From Xanthobacteraceae bacterium (lineage in GTDB: Bacteria; Pseudomonadota; Alphaproteobacteria; Rhizobiales; Xanthobacteraceae), in contig JASHQI010000077.1 of NCBI GenBank assembly GCA_030037645.1, forward strand, positions 1 to 38,616: a DNA stretch of 38,616 nt, given 5' to 3'. Positions 1-7,186 of this stretch are shown piece after piece. The translations under genes and the position numbers were made by a program. Within the stretch, counting starts at the first letter, position 1; each line of letters starts with the position of its first letter. The notes under the pieces were generated by a model. The model was not told where the DNA came from. It searched no databases and worked only from the letters and a program-made list of their open reading frames with translations.

Positions 1-1761
1 GCCGGCATCGCGGCCGGCGCGGCCGACCACCTGATGCAGAAGCTGGAAGGTCCGTTCCGCCGCACGCGGATCGCCGTTGGCAAGACCGAGATCGGCGTCG
101 ACCACGCCGACCAGGTTGAGCATCGGGAAGTGGTGGCCTTTGGCGACGAGCTGCGTGCCGATGACGATGTCGAAGCGGCCGGCGGCGATATCGGCGAATT
201 CCTCGCGCATGCGCTCGACCGAGGCGATGAGGTCGGACGACAGCACCAGCACGCGCGCATCGGGGAACAGGCCGCGCACCTCCTCTTCAAGTCGCTCGAC
301 GCCTGGCCCGCAGGCGACGAAGGTATTTTGCGCCTGGCATTTCGGGCACGCCGTCGGATGCGGCATGGCGAAGCCGCAATGGTGGCAGACCAGTTCCTTG
401 CGGAAGCGGTGGTCGACCAGCCAAGCGTCGCAGTTCGGGCAGGAAAAGCGGAAGCCGCAGGCGCGGCACAAGGTCAGCGGCGCATAGCCGCGGCGATTGA
501 GGAACAGCAGCGCCTGCTCGCGGCGCGCCAGCGCGGTTTGGATCGCGCCGGCAAGCAGCGGCGCGATGAAGCGGCCGGCCGGCGGCCGGTCGATGCGCAG
601 ATCGATCGCCTCGATCGCCGGCAGCCGCGCCCCGCCGAAGCGCTCCGGCAGCGATAGCCGTGCATAACGGCCGCGCCGCACATTGACCTCGGTCTCGAGC
701 GAGGGCGTCGCCGACGACAGCACCACCGGAATGCGCGCGATATGGCCGCGCACCACTGCCATGTCGCGGGCGTGGTAGCGCACGCCGTCCTCCTGCTTGT
801 AAGCCGGATCGTGCTCCTCATCGACTACGATCAGCCCGAGATCGGCATAGGGCAAAAACAGCGCCGATCGCGCACCGACGGTGACGGGTACCTCGCCTTT
901 TGCCACGGCAGACCAGGTACGCGCGCGGCGCCGCGGCGACAGCGCCGAATGCCATTCCGCCGGCCGCACGCCGAAGCGCGCCGCAAAGCGGTCGAGGAAG
1001 GCCGCGGTCAGCGCGATCTCCGGCATCAGGATGAGACTCTGCCGGCCGCGACGGATCATCTCCGCCACCGCCTCGAAATAAACCTCGGTCTTGCCCGAGC
1101 CGGTGACGCCGTCGACAAGCGTCACCGCATAGCCGCCCGCGCCAACGGTCGCTTGCAACGCGGCCGCGGCGGCGCTCTGCGCCGGCGTGAATTCCGACTG
1201 CGCGAAATCCGGATCGGGCGTTTCCGCCACCGGTTCCGGCGGCAGCACCACCGCTTGCAGCGTGCCTTCGTCGATGAGACCGTCGATGACGCCGGCGGTG
1301 ACACCCGCCTCGCGCGCCGCCTCACCTTTTGCCCGCATCATGCCGTCGGCGAGCAATTCCAGCACGCGTTCCCGTGCCCGCGTCATGCGCTCGGGCGGCG
1401 CGCCGGCAAGCCGCACGCCGACGCGCTCACGCTCGGCGCCGAGGTTTTCGCCCATGCGCAGGCACATGCGCAGCACCATGCCGCGCGACGACACCGTATA
1501 GTTCGCCACCCAGTCGACGAAGCTGCGCAACTCCGGCTTGAGCGGCGGCAGTTCGAGTTTTTCCTCGACGTCCTTGAGCCGGTTGTCGAGCCGCGGATTG
1601 GGCTTCGGATTGTCGGCCCAGACCACTGCCGTTACCTCGCGCGCGCCGAGCGGCACGCAGACGATGTCGCCGGGCGCCAGCGCGAGCTTGTCCGGCACCC
1701 GGTACGAATAGGCCCGGTCGAGCGCGACCGGAACGAGGACATCGACCACGCGTTTGGGCAT
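1..1761 (-). CDS. priA: Primosomal protein N' (PriA helicase), 3' end beyond window
   Basis: PriA is the 3'-to-5' DNA helicase that recognises stalled or recombined forks and reloads the replisome. I translated the minus strand from an ATG at 1759-1761; 587 codons remain open to the window edge. The N-terminal DNA-binding domain comes first. A Walker A motif GVTGSGKTE lies near residue 217 and a DEEH box near residue 312. A zinc-binding segment with paired cysteines (CRACG, CPNC, CHHCG, CPKC) spans roughly residues 425-480, and helicase motifs follow (GTQLVAKGHHF, then QVVGRAGR at the edge). The family usually has about 730 residues, so roughly 140 C-terminal residues are missing because of the window, not because of a mutation. 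It is divergent from xerC, a common neighbour in this group. Confidence 0.95.
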   Translation of the reverse strand, partial: MPKRVVDVLVPVALDRAYSYRVPDKLALAPGDIVCVPLGAREVTAVVWADNPKPNPRLDNRLKDVEEKLELPPLKPELRSFVDWVANYTVSSRGMVLRMCLRMGENLGAERERVGVRLAGAPPERMTRARERVLELLADGMMRAKGEAAREAGVTAGVIDGLIDEGTLQAVVLPPEPVAETPDPDFAQSEFTPAQSAAAAALQATVGAGGYAVTLVDGVTGSGKTEVYFEAVAEMIRRGRQSLILMPEIALTAAFLDRFAARFGVRPAEWHSALSPRRRARTWSAVAKGEVPVTVGARSALFLPYADLGLIVVDEEHDPAYKQEDGVRYHARDMAVVRGHIARIPVVLSSATPSLETEVNVRRGRYARLSLPERFGGARLPAIEAIDLRIDRPPAGRFIAPLLAGAIQTALARREQALLFLNRRGYAPLTLCRACGFRFSCPNCDAWLVDHRFRKELVCHHCGFAMPHPTACPKCQAQNTFVACGPGVERLEEEVRGLFPDARVLVLSSDLIASVERMREEFADIAAGRFDIVIGTQLVAKGHHFPMLNLVGVVDADLGLANGDPRAAERTFQLLHQVVGRAGRDAG

Positions 1762-1840
1762 GCTGCGATTCTCTGCCGATTCTCGGCAGTTTAGGAAGGA
1801 TAAAGACCAGCCACGTAAATGTGGGGGTGCGCTGCCGTTT

Positions 1841-2000
1841 CATCCTCCCCCGTGAAAACGGGGGAGGGGGACCATGCGAAGCATGGTGGAGGGGGCGCTG
1901 GCAAAGAGGCCGACTTGCAACAGCGCGATTTGTCCCGCGGCCGACGCCCCTTCCCCCGCCCTTCGGGCGGTCCCCCTCCCCCGCTTGCGCGGGGGAGGAC
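1841..2000. repeat. Composite palindromic repeat upstream of xerC
   Basis: The 240-base gap between priA and xerC is filled mostly by a GC-rich element made of hairpins. A CCTCCCCCG / CGGGGGAGG hairpin lies at about 1844-1867, ACCATGCGAAGCATGGT at about 1871-1887, a CCGCCC-TTCG-GGGCGG type hairpin near 1960-1972, and a closing CCTCCCCCG / CGGGGGAGG hairpin at about 1976-1999. The two ends are inverted copies of each other. The architecture matches the element inside the RluA-type gene at 34101-34235 but the sequence is not identical. The last arm ends a few bases before the xerC ATG and carries GGAGG. Confidence 0.75.
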
Positions 2001-2001
2001 G

Positions 2002-2943
2002 ATGCCCGACTCCGTCGCGCCCAAGGTGGCTGCGGAGATCGCAAGCTGGCTGCGCCATCTCGGCGCCGAGCGGCGCATGTCGCTGAAAACGCTGGAAGCC
2101 TATCGGCGCGACGTTTTGCAATTCCTCGCCTTCCTCGCCGAGCACCTCGGCGGCAGGGCGTCACTCAACGACCTTGCCGCGCTCAAGCCGGCAGACGTGC
2201 GTGCCTTCATGGCGGCGCGGCGCTCGCAAAACATCGCCAGCCGCTCGCTGATGCGCACGCTGGCCGGCATCCGGGCCTTCGCCCGCTTTCTCGAACGCAC
2301 CGGCAAGGGCAAGGTCGGCGCGCTCACCGCGGTGCGCACGCCGAAAATCGCCAGGACGCTGCCACGACCGCTGCCGGTCGCCGCCGCCAAGCGCGTGGCC
2401 GATCCGAAGCTGCGCGCCGGCGAGGAGCGCGCGCCATGGATCATCGCACGCGACGCGGCGGTGCTCGGTCTGCTCTACGGTTGCGGCTTGCGCATTTCCG
2501 AGGCGCTGGGGCTGACGCGCGCCGACCTCGGCGGCGGCCGCTATGCGCGCGACGCCATCACCGTGACCGGAAAGGGCCGCAAGCAGCGCATGGTGCCGGT
2601 GCTGCCGCAGGTGCAGAAGCTCGTCGACGATTACGTCGAGCTGTGCCCGTACGATCTGCCGGAGCCGGGACCGCTGTTCGTCGGCGCCAAAGGCGGCCCG
2701 CTTTCGCCGCGCGTCGTGCAACTCGCCATGGCGGGCGCCCGCGGGGCGCTCGGGCTGCCGGAGACGGCGACCCCACACGCGCTGCGGCATTCCTTTGCCA
2801 CGCATTTATTGGCGCGCGGCGGCGATATCCGCTCGATCCAGGAACTGCTCGGCCACGCCTCGTTGGCGACGACGCAAATCTACACCGAAGTCGATGCCGA
2901 GCGGCTGATCGAGGCCTATCGCAGCGCGCACCCGCGTGCGTGA
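2002..2943 (+). CDS. xerC: Tyrosine recombinase XerC
   Basis: XerC works with XerD at the dif site to resolve chromosome dimers before division. The 313-residue product has an N-terminal SAM-like core-binding domain (about residues 10-105) and a C-terminal catalytic domain. The catalytic domain shows the first Arg in [11 protein letters not shown], then [12 protein letters not shown], the LLGHAS segment, and the nucleophilic Tyr in TTQIYTEV near the C terminus, so all key residues are present. An open frame reaches back to 1819 but its extra residues are translated repeat (runs of G, P and K). The ATG at 2002 has GGGGGAGG a few bases upstream and gives the usual family length. That binding site belongs to the repeat at 1841-2000. 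XerD is the alternative; position beside priA favours XerC. Confidence 0.9.
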   Translation: MPDSVAPKVAAEIASWLRHLGAERRMSLKTLEAYRRDVLQFLAFLAEHLGGRASLNDLAALKPADVRAFMAARRSQNIASRSLMRTLAGIRAFARFLERTGKGKVGALTAVRTPKIARTLPRPLPVAAAKRVADPKLRAGEERAPWIIARDAAVLGLLYGCGLRISEALGLTRADLGGGRYARDAITVTGKGRKQRMVPVLPQVQKLVDDYVELCPYDLPEPGPLFVGAKGGPLSPRVVQLAMAGARGALGLPETATPHALRHSFATHLLARGGDIRSIQELLGHASLATTQIYTEVDAERLIEAYRSAHPRA

Positions 2944-2944
2944 C

Positions 2945-3042
2945 CGTCATTGCGAGCCAACGGGACCGCGTGAAGTCGCGCGTCCCGATGACAGGCTCCG
3001 CGAAGCAATCGAGTTCTCGTCGCTTGCGCTCCTCGCAATGAC
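2945..3042. repeat. Palindromic intergenic repeat (GTCATTGCGAG family)
   Basis: The sequence starts with CGTCATTGCGAGC right after the xerC stop and ends with GCTCCTCGCAATGAC, so the ends are inverted copies. The inside carries CGAAGCAATC and CGTCGCTTGCGC, typical of a repeat family I know from Bradyrhizobium-like genomes. It fills most of the gap between xerC and the next gene. Confidence 0.7.
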
Positions 3043-3080
3043 AAGCAAAATGGCTTCTCAGCATCAGAGGGGCAGCCATC

Positions 3081-3683
3081 ATGTCGGAAGTCAGCGAAGC
3101 CATCGAAAAAGCCCATGAGGGCGAACACGGGGAATTCTTCAACAAGCGCATTGCACTGGTGATCGCGATCCTGGCACTGTTTCTGTCGTTCTCGGAAACG
3201 CTCGGCAAGAGCGCGCAGAACGAGGCCACCAGCGCCAACATCGAAGCATCCGACCTATGGGCTTTCTTTCAAGCCAAGACCATCCGCATGACGCAGGTCA
3301 GGACCGCGGCGGAAGAATTGGCGGTTGCGGCGCAGAACGCGGGCGACACGGCGACCAAGGCGGCAATGCTGAACCAGATCGCCGCTTGGCGCGAGACCGC
3401 GGCGCGCTTCGACTCCGAGCCGTCGACCCGGGAAGGCCGCAAGGAACTCACGGCGCGAGCCAAGGAGGCGGAGGACGCCCGCGACCTGTCGATGGCGAAA
3501 TATCACCATTACGAACTGGCGTCGGCGGCGTTTCAGGTCGGCATCGTGCTCGCTTCGGCGGCGGTGATCACCGGCATGGTCGGGCTCGCATGGTTCGGCG
3601 GCGCGCTCGGGATTGCCGGCGTCGCGCTGCTCGCGTTCGGCCTGTTCGCGCCGCATGCGGTGCCCTTGCTATCGACGCTTTAG
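3081..3683 (+). CDS. DUF4337 family membrane protein
   Basis: This 200-residue protein resembles the DUF4337 family, whose function is unknown. A charged N terminus rich in Glu and His (about residues 1-20) leads into a hydrophobic segment (about 22-40) starting FNKRIALVIAILALF. A long, charged, probably helical middle region (about 45-145) is rich in Ala, Glu, Lys and Arg. Two closely spaced hydrophobic stretches follow (about 150-197). The likely topology is membrane anchors at both ends with a coiled middle. The ATG at 3081 is preceded by GAGGGG at a usable distance. It stands alone between a repeat and a convergent gene, so context gives no role. Confidence 0.75.
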   Translation: MSEVSEAIEKAHEGEHGEFFNKRIALVIAILALFLSFSETLGKSAQNEATSANIEASDLWAFFQAKTIRMTQVRTAAEELAVAAQNAGDTATKAAMLNQIAAWRETAARFDSEPSTREGRKELTARAKEAEDARDLSMAKYHHYELASAAFQVGIVLASAAVITGMVGLAWFGGALGIAGVALLAFGLFAPHAVPLLSTL

Positions 3684-3711
3684 CGCGCAATTCGCAAAAC
3701 GCGAAAAGAAA

Positions 3712-4299
3712 TTAGCCCGGCTCGGCGCCGCGCGTCGGCGTGTGCATGCGGCGGCGAAACCGCAGTATCATGCGTAGCGACCGACCACTGCCGGCCGGGG
3801 CGAACGGCGCGAGCTTTGCCATGACTTCCGCGAGCCTAGCCTTGAGCGTGGCGAGGCCGGCCTCGATCTCAATCTTGAGCGGTTCGACCAGCGCATGGGC
3901 CCAGGCGCGCCACGCCATAACGCGGTGGTAGACGAGGCGGAACCAGCCGAGCCGGAACAGCCGGTCGCGCGACGCGTCGAACACGAACGCCGTCGCGCCA
4001 AGCCCGACCAGCTTGGCGCAGATGAATGCGCCGATCGCGGCGATCCAATGGTGATGCGTGAGCAGCCAAACGCCGCCGGTTTTGAACGGCAGCACCAGGG
4101 CCAGCGGCACCACGAACACGATCGGCGACAATGCGTTGGGCAGTTGATCCAGCCGGTAGCCGATCCGCCGCCGTACCCATTCGCGCGGCAGCCATTCGAC
4201 GAGCGCGGCAGCAATCGGCTGCAAATGGTCCCACAGCCACGCCTCGAACAGAAAGACGAGCGCGACCGTAATCCAGAACCATCGCAGCAGCCGCTTCAT
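3712..4299 (-). CDS. Uncharacterised membrane protein downstream of lpdA
   Basis: I do not recognise a named family. The 195-residue product begins with MKRLLRWFWITVALVFLFEAWLW, an anchor-like hydrophobic segment (about residues 5-23). Two more hydrophobic stretches lie near 57-72 and 84-107. An amphipathic region follows, with EPLKIEIEAGLATLKARLAEV near 138-158, and the tail is strongly basic (RSLRMILRFRRRMH). It starts 16 bases after the lpdA stop on the same strand, so it is probably the last gene of the mdh-suc-odh-lpd transcript. Whether that link is functional or only positional cannot be told here. A soluble function is unlikely given the hydrophobic segments. Confidence 0.7.
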   Translation of the reverse strand: MKRLLRWFWITVALVFLFEAWLWDHLQPIAAALVEWLPREWVRRRIGYRLDQLPNALSPIVFVVPLALVLPFKTGGVWLLTHHHWIAAIGAFICAKLVGLGATAFVFDASRDRLFRLGWFRLVYHRVMAWRAWAHALVEPLKIEIEAGLATLKARLAEVMAKLAPFAPAGSGRSLRMILRFRRRMHTPTRGAEPG

Positions 4300-4315
4300 C
4301 GTCCTTCACGGCCCG

Positions 4316-5716
4316 TCAAAGATTGATGGTTCGCTTCGCGACAGCCAGCGCAGCTTCCTTCACCGCTTCGGTCAGCGTCGGATGGGCATGGCAGGTGCGG
4401 GCGATATCCTCGCTGGAGGCTCCAAATTCCATGGCGATTGCAGCCTCACCGATCATGTTGCCGGCGTCGGGACCGAGAATATGCACGCCGAGGACGCGAT
4501 CGGTCTTGGCGTCGGCAAGTATTTTGACGAAACCGTCGGTCGTCAAGTTGACCCTGGCGCGCGCATTGGCCGTGAACGGAAATTTTCCGACCTGATAGGC
4601 GATGCCGCCCTCCTTTAGCTCCTCTTCGGTCTTTCCGACTGAGGCAATCTCCGGATAGGTGTAAACGACGTTGGGGATCACATCATAGTTCACATGGCCG
4701 GCCTGGCCGGCGAGGATTTCGGCGACGGCGACGCCTTCCTCCTCGGCCTTGTGCGCCAACATCGGGCCGGCGATGACATCGCCGATGGCATAGATGCCGG
4801 GCACATTGGTGCGGAAATGCCCATCGACGACAACCCGGCCGCGATTGTCCCGTCTCACCCCGACCGCATTGAGGCCGAGACCGTCGGTGAACGGCACGCG
4901 GCCGATCGCCACCAGCACGATGTCCGCTTCGATGGTCTCTGGGGTGCCGCCGCCGGTGGGCTCGACCTTCACTTTGAGCATCCTGCCGGAGGAGTCGATG
5001 GCGGTGACTTTCGAGGATAGTTTGAAAACGAGGCCCTGCTTCTGCAGCATGCGCTGGAATTGTCGCGCGACCTCGCCGTCGATGCCGGGCAGGATGTGAT
5101 CGAGAAACTCGACGATCGTCACCTCGGCGCCGAGCCGGCGCCACACCGAGCCGAGCTCTAGCCCGATGATGCCGGCGCCGACGATAAGCAGCTTGCGCGG
5201 CACAATGTCGAACTCCAGCGCGCCGGTCGACGACACGATGCGCTTCTCGTCGATGTCGATGCCGTTCAAGCGCGCCACGTCCGAGCCGGTGGCGATGACA
5301 ATGTTTTTCGTCTCCAGCGTCTGCGCCTTGCCGTCATTGGCTTTGACCTCGACCTTGCCGGACGCGACGATGCGCGCGGCGCCGTGAAAAGCCTCGATCT
5401 TGTTCTTCTTGAGCAGAAACTCGACACCCTTGACGTTGCCATCGACGCCGGCCTGCTTGTATTTGAGCATCGCGGCGAGATCGACACTGGGCTTGCCGAC
5501 GTTGATGCCCATGTCGCCGAACTTGTGCGCGGCCTCCTCGTAAAGCTCCGACGCATTGAGCATCGCCTTCGACGGGATGCAGCCGACATTGAGGCAGGTG
5601 CCGCCGTGGGTGGTGCGCTTCTCGACCACGGCGGTTTTCAGGCCGAGCTGTGCCGCGCGAATAGCGCAGACGTAGCCGCCGGGGCCGGTGCCGATGACGA
5701 TGAGATCGTAAGGCAT
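4316..5716 (-). CDS. lpdA: Dihydrolipoyl dehydrogenase (E3 of 2-oxoglutarate dehydrogenase)
   Basis: E3 reoxidises the dihydrolipoyl arm of E2 and passes electrons through FAD and a disulfide to NAD+. The 466-residue protein shows the FAD fold (GTGPGGY, residues 9-15) and the redox pair Cys41/Cys46 in CLNVGC. It also has a second Rossmann motif GAGIIG (180-185) for NAD, and the C-terminal dimerisation domain with catalytic His445 and Glu450 in HPTLTE. Length and motifs are normal. The ATG at 5714-5716 has GAGGTGATT upstream. It follows odhB on the same strand across a 116-base gap holding a palindromic repeat. In this cluster it most likely serves the 2-oxoglutarate complex, though such E3 subunits can also serve pyruvate or branched-chain complexes. 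Confidence 0.97.
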   Translation of the reverse strand: MPYDLIVIGTGPGGYVCAIRAAQLGLKTAVVEKRTTHGGTCLNVGCIPSKAMLNASELYEEAAHKFGDMGINVGKPSVDLAAMLKYKQAGVDGNVKGVEFLLKKNKIEAFHGAARIVASGKVEVKANDGKAQTLETKNIVIATGSDVARLNGIDIDEKRIVSSTGALEFDIVPRKLLIVGAGIIGLELGSVWRRLGAEVTIVEFLDHILPGIDGEVARQFQRMLQKQGLVFKLSSKVTAIDSSGRMLKVKVEPTGGGTPETIEADIVLVAIGRVPFTDGLGLNAVGVRRDNRGRVVVDGHFRTNVPGIYAIGDVIAGPMLAHKAEEEGVAVAEILAGQAGHVNYDVIPNVVYTYPEIASVGKTEEELKEGGIAYQVGKFPFTANARARVNLTTDGFVKILADAKTDRVLGVHILGPDAGNMIGEAAIAMEFGASSEDIARTCHAHPTLTEAVKEAALAVAKRTINL

Positions 5717-5735
5717 AACGCAATCACCTCTGCAT

Positions 5736-5823
5736 CGTCATGCCGGTGCTCGTCGCGGGCATCCACGTCTTTCGATTTTCATAAAGTAAGACGTGGATGG
5801 CCCGGCCAAGCCCGGCCATGACG
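5736..5823. repeat. Palindromic repeat between odhB and lpdA
   Basis: The ends are CGTCATGCCGG and CCGGCCATGACG. Inner arms GGGCATCCACGTCTT (about 5757-5771) and AAGACGTGGATGGCC (about 5788-5802) can form a long hairpin with an A/T-rich loop. It lies inside the operon between odhB and lpdA, where an RNA hairpin could stabilise or attenuate the message. That effect is inference. Confidence 0.75.
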
Positions 5824-5832
5824 GATTGAGAA

Positions 5833-7092
5833 TCACAAATCCAGCACCAATCGTGCCGGTTCCTCCAAGGATTCCTTCACGCGCACAAGAAATGTCACCG
5901 CCTCGCGGCCATCGACCAGGCGATGGTCGTAAGACAAAGCGAGATACATCATTGGCCGCACCTCGACCTTGCCGTTAACTGCCATCGGTCGCTCCTGGAT
6001 CTTGTGCATGCCGAGGATGCCGGACTGCGGCGCGTTGAGGATGGGCGTCGACATCAACGAGCCATAGATGCCGCCATTGGTGATGGTGAAGGTGCCGCCC
6101 TGCAATTCCTCGATCTTGAGCGCCCCGTCGCGGGCGCGGCGGCCGAAATCGGCGATCGTCTTCTCGATCTCGGCGAGCGATTTTTGATCGCAGTCGCGCA
6201 CCACCGGCACCACCAGCCCGCGCTCGGTGCCGACCGCAATGCCGATGTGATAATAATTCTTGTAGACGATGTCGGCGCCGTCGATCTCGGCGTTCACGGT
6301 CGGGATTTCCTTGAGCGCCTGAACGCAGGCGCGCACGAAGAAACCCATGAACCCCAGCTTCACGCCGTGCTTCTTCTCGAACAGATCGCGGTACTGCGTG
6401 CGCAAGCCCATGACATGGCCCATGTCGACCTCGTTGAAGGTCGTCAGCATGGCGGCGGTGTTTTGCGCATCCTTGAGCCGCTTGGCGATGGTCGCCCGCA
6501 GCCGCGTCATGCGCACGCGCTCCTCGCGCGCGGCATCATCCGGCGGCGATGGGCTGCGGAGCTGCACCGCGGCGGCCGGCGCCGAAACCGGCGTCGGCTC
6601 TGCCGCCGCACGTTCGATCGCCGCCAGCATGTCGCCCTTGGTGACGCGGCCGTCCTTGCCGGTGCCGGGCACTGTCGCGGCGTCCATGCCGGTTTCGGCG
6701 GCGAGCTTGCGCACCGACGGCGCCAATGACGCTGCGGCGGCCGGCGCGGCAGCGGCCGCGGCGGGCGCCAGTTTGGCCGGCGCAGCTCGCGGGGGCGGCG
6801 GCGATGGCTGCGGCGGCTTCGCCGGCGCTTCGGGCTTGGCGCGCGGCGCCGCATCGGCGCCTTCCTTGATCTGGCCGAGCAGCGCGCCGACTGCGACCGT
6901 GTCGCCGTCCTTGGCGGCGATGTCGCTCAACACGCCGGCCGCCGGCGCCGGCACCTCGATCGTCACCTTGTCGGTTTCAAGCTCGACCAGCGGTTCGTCG
7001 ACCGCGACCGCTTCGCCTGCTTTCTTGAACCACTTGCCGATCGTCGCTTCGTTGACCGACTCGCCAAGCGTGGGCACGCGGATCTCAACCAT
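5833..7092 (-). CDS. odhB: Dihydrolipoyllysine succinyltransferase (E2 of 2-oxoglutarate dehydrogenase)
   Basis: E2 forms the core of the complex and transfers the succinyl group from E1 to CoA. The 419-residue protein has one lipoyl domain (1-80) with the modified Lys42 in ELETDKVT. An Ala/Pro-rich swinging linker follows (about 81-122). The peripheral-subunit-binding domain (about 124-160) contains [14 protein letters not shown]. The catalytic domain ends in [12 protein letters not shown], with catalytic His390 and Asp394. The ATG at 7090-7092 has GAGGAA eight bases upstream. The gene lies directly after odhA and before lpdA, so succinyl rather than acetyl transfer is the likely activity. 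The symbol sucB is equally used. Confidence 0.96.
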   Translation of the reverse strand: MVEIRVPTLGESVNEATIGKWFKKAGEAVAVDEPLVELETDKVTIEVPAPAAGVLSDIAAKDGDTVAVGALLGQIKEGADAAPRAKPEAPAKPPQPSPPPPRAAPAKLAPAAAAAAPAAAASLAPSVRKLAAETGMDAATVPGTGKDGRVTKGDMLAAIERAAAEPTPVSAPAAAVQLRSPSPPDDAAREERVRMTRLRATIAKRLKDAQNTAAMLTTFNEVDMGHVMGLRTQYRDLFEKKHGVKLGFMGFFVRACVQALKEIPTVNAEIDGADIVYKNYYHIGIAVGTERGLVVPVVRDCDQKSLAEIEKTIADFGRRARDGALKIEELQGGTFTITNGGIYGSLMSTPILNAPQSGILGMHKIQERPMAVNGKVEVRPMMYLALSYDHRLVDGREAVTFLVRVKESLEEPARLVLDL

Positions 7093-7126
7093 GGATCTTA
7101 TTCCTCGTTAGCGGGACCTTCGGCGT

Positions 7127-7186
7127 AGAGAGGACAGAGGACGGACGACGGAGAACGGAAAAGCAAATATTTCGTCTGTCCTCTCT
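7127..7186. repeat. Inverted repeat in the odhA-odhB gap
   Basis: The 12-base perfect arms AGAGAGGACAGA (7127-7138) and TCTGTCCTCTCT (7175-7186) flank a 36-base loop containing GGACGGACGACGGAG. The right arm touches the odhA stop codon. The loop shares words (GGACGGACGAC, GAACGG) with the region coding the C terminus of the DUF1223 protein at 25203-25262, suggesting one repeat family. It could form a hairpin in the operon message. Confidence 0.6.

Noticed and set aside
2002-2943. Tyrosine recombinase as a sign of a prophage or integrative element
   Set aside because: Size, motifs and position beside priA fit the chromosomal XerC; no attachment site, excisionase or phage gene is near.
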